Positions 53,160-60,933 of a DNA stretch of 64,000 nucleotides are shown here, in pieces. Position 1 is the stretch's first letter. The number at the start of each line of letters is the position of its first letter. Under the pieces are notes generated by a model. It saw only the letters and a program-made list of their open reading frames with translations. It did not search any database and was not told where the DNA came from. Both the position numbers and the translations under genes were made by a program. The stretch comes from JAIYDJ01 sp031400505 (GTDB taxonomy: Bacteria > Pseudomonadota > Alphaproteobacteria > Rhodobacterales > Rhodobacteraceae). The stretch lies in the NCBI GenBank assembly GCA_031400505.1, contig JANNPZ010000091.1:83527-147526 (forward strand), given 5' to 3'.

Positions 53160-54188
53160 TTACCGCGCGCCCCAGGTATCAGACAGCCGATACCCTTCGG
53201 GCCAGGGGTCGCTTGGGTCCAGCATGTGCTGGTGCATGCCGGTGATCCAGCCGCGCCCCGAGATCTCTGGGATGACCGCGGCGCGATCGCCAACCGATGT
53301 CGTGCCCAGAATGCGCCCCTGAAACGTGGACCCGATGACCGACACAATGGTCAGCCGGTCGTCCAACCCCATTTCGCCCTTGGCATGCAGCACTGCCATT
53401 CGGGCCGACAAGGCCGTGCCGGTGGGTGAGCGGTCCACCTTGCCGGGCTGCACGGCCACGGCCGATCCGGCGCGCAGCGCATGGCCATCCCGGATGACGG
53501 GGCCCGCGAAAAGGCAGAACGAGAAATGCGTCCAGTCGGGGTTCTGCGGATGGTGAAAGCGCAACTGCTGATTGGCGGCGTTGGTGATCTTCACGCCCAT
53601 TCTGGCGATGAAATGCGCCTCTTCCGCCACCAGCTTCAGGCCAAGTGCTGCCGCATCGACGATCACGAAACTGTCGCCGCCATAGGCGGTATCGACTGTC
53701 AGGGTGCCGAGGCCCTCGACCTGTAGTGCCACCCCCAGATCGGCGGCAAAGCTGGGCAGGTTCCGCACGAAAATGCGTTCGGCCTTGCCATCCTTGCATT
53801 CGGCGCGCACCCGGATCAGGCCGCCCGGCGCCTCTAGCATCATGTGGGTTTCGGGCTCCTGCATGGGCACGATCCCGGCGTCCAAGAGCACCGTGGCCAC
53901 ACAAATGGAGTTCGATCCCGACATCGGAGGCGTGTCTTCCGGTTCCATGATGATAAAGGCGGCGCAGGCCTCGGGGTCTTTGGGCGGCACCAGCAGGTTC
54001 ACATGGCGAAAGACGCCGCCGCGTGGTTCGTTCAGCATGAAGTTGCGCAGGGTCTGGTCGCGCGCAATCCAGCGCGACTGTTCCCACAGCGTCGCCCCCG
54101 GTGGCGGCTGGACGCCGCCCACGATCACGTCGCCGACCTCTCCCTCGGCATGGGCCGAAATCACGTGGATCGTCTTGCTGCTACGCAT
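53160..54188 (-). CDS. Proline racemase family protein with Ser/Thr active-site pair
   Basis: A protein of 342 residues with the two-lobed proline racemase fold. The two catalytic positions are Ser90 ('PPMSGSNSIC', where racemases and epimerases have Cys in MCGHG) and Thr256 ('DRSPTGTALSARMA', where they have Cys in SPCGTG). Cys/Cys members are racemases or 4-hydroxyproline epimerases; a Thr at the second position is typical of trans-3-hydroxy-L-proline dehydratases, which keep Cys at the first. Ser/Thr is a further variant. It overlaps the AcnX gene by 8 bases and ends the operon, so it probably acts on a 3-hydroxyproline or a related compound. Confidence 0.85.
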   Translation of the reverse strand: MRSSKTIHVISAHAEGEVGDVIVGGVQPPPGATLWEQSRWIARDQTLRNFMLNEPRGGVFRHVNLLVPPKDPEACAAFIIMEPEDTPPMSGSNSICVATVLLDAGIVPMQEPETHMMLEAPGGLIRVRAECKDGKAERIFVRNLPSFAADLGVALQVEGLGTLTVDTAYGGDSFVIVDAAALGLKLVAEEAHFIARMGVKITNAANQQLRFHHPQNPDWTHFSFCLFAGPVIRDGHALRAGSAVAVQPGKVDRSPTGTALSARMAVLHAKGEMGLDDRLTIVSVIGSTFQGRILGTTSVGDRAAVIPEISGRGWITGMHQHMLDPSDPWPEGYRLSDTWGAR

Positions 54189-55860
54189 CTTTCAGCCAGT
54201 CGGGGGGGCCGTCGGGGGCAAGCCCGGTGCGCGCCGTTTCCGCGCAATCTGCCAGGGATCCGAACCGCACCTCGCGCCCCGAAAGGCCTGGCGCGTAATG
54301 GGCGTATTTGCCGGAATTGGTCATCAGGCTGCGGGCCTTTGCGGGCAAAAGCGGCTCAGTGATCGAACACCAGCAGATATCGGGGAACACCTGCGCGCCA
54401 AATGCCTCCAGCCGCGCCAGCGTGCCTTCGGCGCGGGCGCGGGCCAGCACGTCCTGCCCGACGGTGACAATCACCTCGGTACCCGTCGCCCGATGGCCAG
54501 TAACAAGGTCCGCCAGCGCGCGACATTCGGTCAGCGAGAAGTGCGGGCTGCCGAAGGCCACAAGATCAATCGCTTGCGGCCCGAGGTTCAGATCATGCCA
54601 GACGCGCGCAAGGTCGGCGCGGGTGACGGTGACCACGTCGGCAGGTTCGGCAAAATCCGCGGCCTCTGGCGTGTGGCCCGCGACATGCAACATGGGGGCG
54701 GCAGAGGTGGTGCCAAAGGCCGCGCACATCGCCTTGAGATCGTCGTGGCTTGGGCTGGTCGCCTCCAGCCCGGTCAACAGGGGGATGCGGTCTGGCGCAA
54801 GTTGACCCGCCAGATAGCCCAGGATCGGCCAAAGCGCGTCATCATGGCCGGTCGGCAGGTCGATATCTATGCGGCGGCGTGCGGCGCGGTTGGCGGGCAG
54901 ATAGACGCCAGACAGGGGTGCGCGCCCGGTCATCGCGATGAAAAGATCAAGGTAGTCGGGGTGTTTGACGGTCCGCGCGGCCAGCACGGTGTTGGCAAAA
55001 ATCACCGCGTTGGACTCCGACCAGCCGATGTTCTCGCCCGCCTTTGGCGCGGTTTCCAGCAGATACGGCGCGCAGGTGAAGGTGGGGCGCGCGCCCATTT
55101 TGACATAGGCATCTGCCAGACGGGCGGCGCGCAGGCCGAAATCGGGGGGCACGCCTTGGGTCCGCCAGTTGCCGTGATCGACCGAGATCGCATTCATCGT
55201 CGTCGGGATCGAAACGCGCCCGCCCATATCAGCCATGGTTTCGGCAAAACGCAGGTTGGCTGTGTTGGCAAGGATGCAGCCGTCGATATGGCCTTGGGTC
55301 ACATCGACAAGGGCCGCGGCACCCTGCAGCGCCGCCATGGCACAGATCACCTCCATCGCGATGCGCGAGGCCGGGCCACCTTCGCCATCCAGCATGGCGC
55401 GGTCTTGGGGCGACAGTGCCAACTCTGCCACGGCGAGGGGTTCCAGCGGCAAGACAACCCCATCCGCGATCAGCGCGCCGTCTGTCAACGTGGCGATTTG
55501 GGCGGCAATCACCATTGCAAACGCCTCGGCCCCCAGCCGGACGACGGGCACGGGCCGGTCAAACATCCTGCCCGCAATCATCGCGCCAAGCGTGACCACA
55601 TCCTCGGCCTCGCGGAACACGAATGCCGCAGGGGCAATGCCGTTCAGCGCCAGATCCAGCATCACGCCGCTGCCGCTGCACGATCCGCGCGTCGTTGGCA
55701 TGACCAGCACCCGGCCAGCAATCGATTGACCGCACAGCGGGTGATGCGCGTCGATCACGATGCCCGTCAGCGGATCAACCCCGCCCCAAAAGCTGAGGCC
55801 TTCGGCGCAGGCGAGAACCGCGCCCGAGGCCCGCCCGGAAATGACGGCCTGGCCGGTCAT
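54181..55860 (-). CDS. Aconitase X (AcnX), probable cis-3-hydroxy-L-proline dehydratase
   Basis: A protein of 559 residues that fuses both AcnX parts. The N-terminal swivelling domain (about 1-140, DUF126: 'GVDPLTGIVIDAHHPLCGQSIAG' with 'RGSCSGSGVML') precedes the large DUF521 domain (about 150-559, with 'TANLRFAETMADMG', 'CWCSITEPLLP' and 'TNSGKYAHYAPGL'). In some bacteria the two are separate genes. Characterised AcnX enzymes dehydrate cis-3-hydroxy-L-proline to pyrroline-2-carboxylate, using an iron-sulfur or metal centre. The reductase for that product is encoded at 59038-60081. It lies 6 bases after the ABC ATPase gene. Confidence 0.88.
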   Translation of the reverse strand: MTGQAVISGRASGAVLACAEGLSFWGGVDPLTGIVIDAHHPLCGQSIAGRVLVMPTTRGSCSGSGVMLDLALNGIAPAAFVFREAEDVVTLGAMIAGRMFDRPVPVVRLGAEAFAMVIAAQIATLTDGALIADGVVLPLEPLAVAELALSPQDRAMLDGEGGPASRIAMEVICAMAALQGAAALVDVTQGHIDGCILANTANLRFAETMADMGGRVSIPTTMNAISVDHGNWRTQGVPPDFGLRAARLADAYVKMGARPTFTCAPYLLETAPKAGENIGWSESNAVIFANTVLAARTVKHPDYLDLFIAMTGRAPLSGVYLPANRAARRRIDIDLPTGHDDALWPILGYLAGQLAPDRIPLLTGLEATSPSHDDLKAMCAAFGTTSAAPMLHVAGHTPEAADFAEPADVVTVTRADLARVWHDLNLGPQAIDLVAFGSPHFSLTECRALADLVTGHRATGTEVIVTVGQDVLARARAEGTLARLEAFGAQVFPDICWCSITEPLLPAKARSLMTNSGKYAHYAPGLSGREVRFGSLADCAETARTGLAPDGPPDWLKDA

Positions 55861-55866
55861 CTCCAG

Positions 55867-56589
55867 CTACCGGACATTGGACAGGAACTCTTTTGTCTGG
55901 GGGTGTTGCGGAGCGTTGAAAAACTGATCCGGGGGGGCAATCTCGGCCAGAACGCCTTTGTGGAAAAATGCCACGCGATCAGATACATCGCGGGCAAAGC
56001 TCATTTCGTGTGTGACGCAGATCATCGTCATGCCGTCATGGGCCAAAAGTTTGAGCGTATCCAGAACTTCGCCCACAAGCTGCGGGTCAAGCGCCGATGT
56101 CACCTCGTCAAACAGCACATAGGCGGGCGACATCGCAAGTGCGCGCGCAATGGCCATGCGCTGCTGCTGCCCGCCGGAAAGACGGCCCGGATAGACCGCC
56201 AGCTTGTCCGCCAAACCCACATGCGTCAGCTGTTTGACCGCAATTTCCTCGGCTTCGGCCTTGGTCATGCCCAACACCTTGCGCGGGGCAAGGGTGACGT
56301 TTTCCAGCACGGTCAGATGCGGAAAGGCGTTGAACTGCTGAAACACGATGCCGATCTTGCGGCGCAACTTGTTCAGGTCGGTGGACTTGGCGTGAACTTC
56401 GACCCCGTCCACCAGGACCGAGCCCGCGTTGATCGGCTCCAGCCCGTTGATGCAGGTCAGAACCGTTGCTTTGCCCGAACCCGATCCGCCGACCACCGAC
56501 ACGACCTCGCCCTTGTCCACGGTAAGGTTGACGCCCTTCAGCACCTCAAGCGTGCCGAAGGATTTATGGACGCCTTTGACCTCAATCAT
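55867..56589 (-). CDS. Amino-acid ABC transporter ATP-binding protein (GlnQ-like) with altered Walker A
   Basis: A protein of 240 residues. Signature 'LSGGQQQRMAIARAL', Walker B 'YVLFDEVTSALDP' and H-loop 'VTHEMSFARD' are normal. Walker A reads GGSGSGKAT, with Ala41 (GCA) in place of the Ser/Thr that normally follows Lys40 and coordinates Mg; Thr42 is present. Start 56589 gives the conserved 'MIEVKGVHKSFG'; the longer frame to 56631 runs inside the permease gene. It overlaps that gene by 8 bases. It would energise hydroxyproline uptake if still active. Confidence 0.88.
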   Translation of the reverse strand: MIEVKGVHKSFGTLEVLKGVNLTVDKGEVVSVVGGSGSGKATVLTCINGLEPINAGSVLVDGVEVHAKSTDLNKLRRKIGIVFQQFNAFPHLTVLENVTLAPRKVLGMTKAEAEEIAVKQLTHVGLADKLAVYPGRLSGGQQQRMAIARALAMSPAYVLFDEVTSALDPQLVGEVLDTLKLLAHDGMTMICVTHEMSFARDVSDRVAFFHKGVLAEIAPPDQFFNAPQHPQTKEFLSNVR

Positions 56590-57235
56590 TTTCACGCCAC
56601 CGTTTTTCGAGTTGGCCGCCCAGACGGGCAATTGGATAGCTCATCAGGAAATAGATCACGCCGACGACAATCAGGATGAACATGGGTTCCTGCAACCGCG
56701 TTACCAGGATCTGGCCTGATCGCAGAAGTTCGATTAGACCCAGCCACAACACCAGTGCGGAATCCTTCATCACCCCCAGGGTCAGGCCGATCCAGCTTGG
56801 CAGGGCGACGCGCAGGGCCATCGGGAACACGACATATCGCATGTCCTGCCCCCAGCTTAGCCCCAAGGACCGCGCAGCCCGGCGGGTGACCATCGGCACG
56901 GCATCAATCGCGCCGCGAACGATCTCGGTGCAATAGGCCGAAGTGTAGAGCGCCAGCACGATGCACGAGGTGGCAAAGGTCGGCATGTTCAGCCCCGCAA
57001 TCGCCTGAAACGCATTGGCCAGCACCAGTTGGATCAGCAGAGGCACCGACCGGAACACATCCAGCACAAAGGTCAGCGGCAAGGCAGCCCAGACGCTGAT
57101 CTGGGCCCGGATCACGCCGAACATCAAACCCAGAGCTGTGCCGCCGGTGACCGCAAAGAAGGTGACCGCCAGCGTCATGCCGGCACCCTTCAGCAGGAAC
57201 ATCAGGTCGTTCAGGGTCAGGGCGGTGTCAAACAT
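56582..57235 (-). CDS. Amino-acid ABC transporter permease (second of pair)
   Basis: A protein of 217 residues of the HisM/GlnP type. The family motif 'FRSVPLLIQLVLANAF' (about 59-74) and the loop 'PMVTRRAARSLGLSWGQDMRYVV' (core 'AARSLGLS') are present, with about five helices. It follows the other permease gene by 12 bases and overlaps the ATPase gene. Confidence 0.9.
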   Translation of the reverse strand: MFDTALTLNDLMFLLKGAGMTLAVTFFAVTGGTALGLMFGVIRAQISVWAALPLTFVLDVFRSVPLLIQLVLANAFQAIAGLNMPTFATSCIVLALYTSAYCTEIVRGAIDAVPMVTRRAARSLGLSWGQDMRYVVFPMALRVALPSWIGLTLGVMKDSALVLWLGLIELLRSGQILVTRLQEPMFILIVVGVIYFLMSYPIARLGGQLEKRWREND

Positions 57236-57247
57236 GGCGGCGCCCCC

Positions 57248-57913
57248 CTAATACCGGAACAGACGCGCGGCCAACAGGCGTGCGCCAATCGTGACGGCCT
57301 TGGCGATCAGATAATAGATCACTGCCGCAATCGCGAAAATCTCGAACGTGCGGAAACTGCGCACGTTGATGTCCTGCGTAACCCCGGCAAGGTCGCTGTT
57401 CATCCCCACCGTCACGCCAAGCGAGGTCATCAGGATGGCCCAGACCATCTGGTTGGTGGTTGGCAGAAAGGCGATGCGAAACATCTGCGGCATGATGATC
57501 AGCCGGAATGCCTGCACCACCGGCATGCCAAGCGAGCGTGCCGCACGCAGTTGCGTGCCCGGAATGGCGCGCAAAGCGCCGCGAAACGTCTCGGCCAGGT
57601 AGCCCGCATTGTTGAAGGTGATCCCGGCAAGCAGGGCCACATAGGGGCTCAGGTGAATGCCGAAAGACCCAAGCCCGAAATGCGCCATGTAGATCTGGAA
57701 CAGGGCCGGCGTGTTGCGTGACACCTCGACCCATGCGGCCGCCGGGACCGACGCCCACCGCGACCCCGAATTTCGCGCAACTGCCAGGATGACCGCAAAG
57801 GCTATGCCCATGGCCATGGACAGCAGCGCGATCTGCAAGGTGACCACGGCTCCATCCAGCAGCAGAGGCAGCTTTTGAAAGGCTTGTCGCCACTGGAAGG
57901 TATAATTGAACAT
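57248..57913 (-). CDS. Amino-acid ABC transporter permease (first of pair)
   Basis: A protein of 221 residues. 'VEVSRNTPALFQIYMAHFGLG' (about 62-82, core 'RNTPALFQIY') and the EAA loop 'PGTQLRAARSLGMPVVQAFRLI' are diagnostic for polar amino-acid permeases. It lies between the binding-protein gene, from which it is separated by a hairpin, and the second permease gene. Confidence 0.9.
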   Translation of the reverse strand: MFNYTFQWRQAFQKLPLLLDGAVVTLQIALLSMAMGIAFAVILAVARNSGSRWASVPAAAWVEVSRNTPALFQIYMAHFGLGSFGIHLSPYVALLAGITFNNAGYLAETFRGALRAIPGTQLRAARSLGMPVVQAFRLIIMPQMFRIAFLPTTNQMVWAILMTSLGVTVGMNSDLAGVTQDINVRSFRTFEIFAIAAVIYYLIAKAVTIGARLLAARLFRY

Positions 57914-57948
57914 CCCGACGGCTCCTCACCGCAGAAGGTACATGTGAA

Positions 57949-57973
57949 AATGGAGGGCACGCCGCCCTCCATT
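57949..57973 (-). terminator. Intercistronic hairpin after the amino-acid binding protein gene
   Basis: AATGGAGGGC and GCCCTCCATT form a perfect 10-base stem around a 5-base loop. On the minus strand it is followed by TTTTC, so it can act as a leaky intrinsic terminator that limits read-through into the permease and enzyme genes. Confidence 0.7.
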
Positions 57974-57992
57974 CCGTTCTGCTGTCAGGGGG

Positions 57993-58799
57993 TCAACGAT
58001 AGACGCCGTCAATTGTCAGATCGGGTGCCGCGCCGCCGACCCACTTGTCATAAAGTTCCTGATAGCGGCCCGAACGCACCTGCTGGTTGATGAACAGATC
58101 GAGGTAGTTCAGCATGCCGAATTCCTGACGCAGTGCGATCAGGCCGACATAGTCAACCGGGTAGGGCGCGTCGCCCTTGATCACGAGGCCCTTATACTGC
58201 CCACCCGCCACGATCGCGGATGCCACGGTAGACGTTACGACAGTTGCGTCGATCTGCCCTTGTGACAAGGCAAGAAAGACATCGGCCTGGCTTTGATAGG
58301 GGCGGAATTCACCTGCGCCCCAGGCCTTGATGTTTTCTTCAAGCTTGATGCCTTCGAAGGTGCCGCTGACCGAACCGACGGTCTTGCCGCTCATGTCTTC
58401 GAATTTCTCGATTCCAGCGCCTTCGCGGGTCAGGACCACGTTGGTAAAGGCGAAGTAGGGAATGGTGAAACCGACGGTCTTTGCCCGCTCCAGCGTATCA
58501 GAGGTCGAGGCAACGCCGACATCGACCCGGCCCGACACCAGCGCCGGAATCCGGTCGGGGAAGGGGGTCTCGACAATCTCGGCGGTGACGCCAAGGGCGG
58601 CTGCGAGATCATTGCAATAATCGACGTCAAACCCGATCGGGTTGTTATCGGCATCGCGCGACCCCATCGGCGGGAAATCCAGAACAACCGCGCAGCGCAA
58701 GACGCCCGACGCCATGATGTCGTCAAGCTTGTCGGCGAAGGCGGCCGAGGCAAGGCTGGTTGCCGCAAGAAGGCTGCCCAGAAGGATGGATGCTCTCAT
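57993..58799 (-). CDS. Amino-acid ABC transporter substrate-binding protein (SBP family 3), probably for hydroxyproline
   Basis: A periplasmic protein of 268 residues with a signal peptide cleaved after 'ASAAFA' (about 22). 'LDDIMASGVLRCAVVLDFPPMGS' (about 25-47, core), 'NNPIGFDVDYCNDLAAALG' and 'VDVGVASTSDTLERAKTVGFTIPYF' are SBP_bac_3 features, and the Asp of 'SGRVDVGVAS' normally holds the ligand amino group. It is first in a minus-strand operon with permeases, ATPase, AcnX and a racemase-family enzyme, and faces a GntR-type operator. Hydroxyproline as ligand is inferred from this context. Confidence 0.9.
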   Translation of the reverse strand: MRASILLGSLLAATSLASAAFADKLDDIMASGVLRCAVVLDFPPMGSRDADNNPIGFDVDYCNDLAAALGVTAEIVETPFPDRIPALVSGRVDVGVASTSDTLERAKTVGFTIPYFAFTNVVLTREGAGIEKFEDMSGKTVGSVSGTFEGIKLEENIKAWGAGEFRPYQSQADVFLALSQGQIDATVVTSTVASAIVAGGQYKGLVIKGDAPYPVDYVGLIALRQEFGMLNYLDLFINQQVRSGRYQELYDKWVGGAAPDLTIDGVYR

Positions 58800-58899
58800 C
58801 TGTAACTCTCCCGTTGTTGCTGTTGTTTTTCGATTCGAACGACCGTTCTTTCAAACTATCTTCTTCGGTTTTGCATGGCACAAGCAAAAATATCGAAAA

Positions 58900-58914
58900 T
58901 ATACATTTTGTATA
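58900..58914. promoter_or_regulatory. GntR-type operator, first copy
   Basis: TATACA-TTT-TGTATA is a perfect 6-3-6 palindrome in the divergent region between the transporter operon and the reductase gene. TATACT overlapping its right end (58911-58916) could be a -10 element for the reductase direction. The same motif recurs at 60840-60854. Confidence 0.7.
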
Positions 58915-59037
58915 CTCACGCCTGTTCCGCCCCCTTTGCCCGTCTTGCCTGTTCAGCGATCTTCTGGCCAACTCGGGCAGACGAGCGCAGGTGCACCACC
59001 ACGCCAGACCACGCGACCCCGGCCAAAGGAGTGCCCG

Positions 59038-60081
59038 ATGTCCACCGCAGCTATGTTTGCCCCTCAGGCCCTGATGCGAGATGTCGAGGCGATCTTTCTG
59101 GCCGCCGGGCTGTCGGCCTTGCAGGCCGCCCCCCTGGCGCGGGTGATCGTGGCGGGCGAACGCGACGGGTGCAAATCGCACGGCATCTACCGGATCGAGG
59201 GCTGCCTGCGCACGATCCGGCAGGGCAAGGTGAACCCTGTCGCCGTGCCGCGCCTAGTGCAGGACGACAGCGCAATCGTGCGCGTCGATGCGCAGCGCGG
59301 TTTTGCCAATGCGGCGTTCGAATTGGGCGCGCCTGCTTTGGCTACCAGAGCCAAGACGCTGGGGCTTGCGGCACTGGTGATCAACGACTGCACGCATTTC
59401 TCGGCGCTTTGGCCCGAAGTTGAGGCGTTGACCGACCTTGGCCTTGCCGCCATCGCCATGTGTCCGAGCTATGCCACCGTGGCCCCCACCGGGGGGACAA
59501 AGCCGCTGATGGGCACCAACCCTTTCGCCTTCGGCTGGCCCCGCGCGAAAGCCCCGCCTTTTGTCTTTGATTTCGCCACCAGCGTCGCCGCGCGGGGCGA
59601 GGTGGAATTGCACCGCATCGCGGGCACACCGCTGCCTGAAGGCTGGGCGGTCGACGCCGACGGTGCGCCGACCCGTGACGCCGCCGCCGCGCTGCAAGGT
59701 GCCATGCTGCCGTTTGGCGGGCACAAAGGTTCGGCCATCTCGATGATGATCGAGCTGTTGGCCGGCGTGATGATCGGCGATCTGACCAGCCCCGAGGCGC
59801 TGGCCTTCATTGGCACCACCACTGTCGCCCCCCGCCATGGCGAGTTGATCCTGGCCTTCTGCCCGGACCGTTTTGCCGCAGCGCGCGGGGGGGTGGACCT
59901 GTCACGCGCCGAAAGCCTGTTCGACGCGGTGCTGGGGCAGGGCGCGCGTTTGCCCTCGCAGCGCCGCTATGCCGCGCGGGCGGCGTCCGAGGCGTATGGC
60001 ATCTCCCTTACAGCGGACGAGCAGGCAATGCTGCATCGCCTTGGGCAGGGGGGAGTTGCTCTGCCTTTATCGGACCCGTAG
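59038..60081 (+). CDS. Delta1-pyrroline-2-carboxylate reductase (malate/L-lactate dehydrogenase family)
   Basis: A protein of 347 residues of the NAD(P)H-dependent LDH2/MDH2 family. 'GERDGCKSHGIYRIEG' (about 40-55) holds the catalytic His, and 'GTNPFAFGWP' and 'FDFATSVAARGEVELH' form the cofactor region. Members called DpkA/LhpD reduce pyrroline-2-carboxylate to L-proline, the next step after 3-hydroxyproline dehydration by AcnX or racemase-family dehydratases encoded on the other strand. Start ATG 59038 opens the family N-terminus; the frame is open far upstream but crosses the operator. It is followed closely by the GntR gene. Confidence 0.85.
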   Translation: MSTAAMFAPQALMRDVEAIFLAAGLSALQAAPLARVIVAGERDGCKSHGIYRIEGCLRTIRQGKVNPVAVPRLVQDDSAIVRVDAQRGFANAAFELGAPALATRAKTLGLAALVINDCTHFSALWPEVEALTDLGLAAIAMCPSYATVAPTGGTKPLMGTNPFAFGWPRAKAPPFVFDFATSVAARGEVELHRIAGTPLPEGWAVDADGAPTRDAAAALQGAMLPFGGHKGSAISMMIELLAGVMIGDLTSPEALAFIGTTTVAPRHGELILAFCPDRFAAARGGVDLSRAESLFDAVLGQGARLPSQRRYAARAASEAYGISLTADEQAMLHRLGQGGVALPLSDP

Positions 60082-60110
60082 AGATGCTTTCGAGTTCAAG
60101 GGAACAGATC

Positions 60111-60812
60111 ATGGATGACACCGCCATCGCCAAACCCGAACGCAGGCGCGGGTCCGGGGTCAAGAAGGCCTATGACCTGCTCCGGTCTGAAATTCTTGAC
60201 CTGACCCTGCCACCGGGAAGCATGATCGACGAGGTTCAGCTGGCGGACCGGCTGGAACTGTCGCGCACCCCGATCCGCGAGGCGCTGGCGCGGCTGGCCA
60301 CCGAAGGTCTGATCGACACGCTGCCCAACCGCTCGACCATCGTTTCGAACATCGACTTTGTTAATCTACACACGTTTTTCGATGCGATCACTTTGATGTA
60401 CCGGGTCACCACCCGTCTTGCCGCGCAAAACTGGCAACCGGGGGATCTGGAGATCGTTCGCGCCCGACAGCACGACTTTGCCGCAGCCTTTGCCCGCCAT
60501 GACGCATTGGGGATGATCTCTACCAACCGCGATTTTCACGCGGCCATCGCAGAGGCCGGACGCAACCCCTATTATCTGGGGCTGTTCGTGCGGCTTTTGG
60601 ATGACGGGCGGCGGCTGATGCGGATGTATTACCAGTCGTTCAACGATCACCCACCAGTTTCGGCGATCACCGAGCATGAAGGTCTGGTTGCCGCCGTGAC
60701 GGCGCGGAATGTGGAGATGTCGGACCGTCTGGCCAAGGCCCATGCCGATCAGATTGTCCTGCAGATCCAGAAACTTCTGTCCCGCGACAAGCGGCAACAC
60801 ATCGACTTGTAG
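60111..60812 (+). CDS. GntR family regulator (FadR/FCD type)
   Basis: A protein of 233 residues. The N-terminal winged HTH is 'KKAYDLLRSEILDLTLPPGSMID', then 'LADRLELSRTPIREALARLATEGLI' (cores about 18-60), and the C-terminal FCD domain is helical with metal/ligand histidines in 'NRDFHAAIAEAG' and 'ITEHEGLVAAV'. AAGGGA before ATG 60111 decides the start over ATG 60084. It sits inside the hydroxyproline locus with identical palindromes before both flanking transcription units, so it is the likely hydroxyproline-responsive regulator. Confidence 0.9.
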   Translation: MDDTAIAKPERRRGSGVKKAYDLLRSEILDLTLPPGSMIDEVQLADRLELSRTPIREALARLATEGLIDTLPNRSTIVSNIDFVNLHTFFDAITLMYRVTTRLAAQNWQPGDLEIVRARQHDFAAAFARHDALGMISTNRDFHAAIAEAGRNPYYLGLFVRLLDDGRRLMRMYYQSFNDHPPVSAITEHEGLVAAVTARNVEMSDRLAKAHADQIVLQIQKLLSRDKRQHIDL

Positions 60813-60839
60813 CCACTGATGTTTTTTGTCGACACGTAA

Positions 60840-60854
60840 TATACAAATTGTATT
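60840..60854. promoter_or_regulatory. GntR-type operator, second copy
   Basis: TATACA-AAT-TGTATT is the same 6-3-6 palindrome as at 58900-58914, with one mismatch. A TATTAT hexamer (60851-60856) overlapping its right half could be the -10 of the lhpC transcript, so a bound regulator would block the promoter. Confidence 0.7.
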
Positions 60855-60933
60855 ATTGGAATCAAGAACAATCCCAGGGACCGATTCGATGTTGGACCCG
60901 TGCGGGCAATCGTCGCTTTAACAGGAGGTTCAC

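Noticed and set aside
53704..56679. A 991-codon plus-strand open frame
   Set aside because: It is wholly antisense to the racemase-family, AcnX and ATPase genes, which have full motifs and normal codon use. No domain is visible in the long frame.
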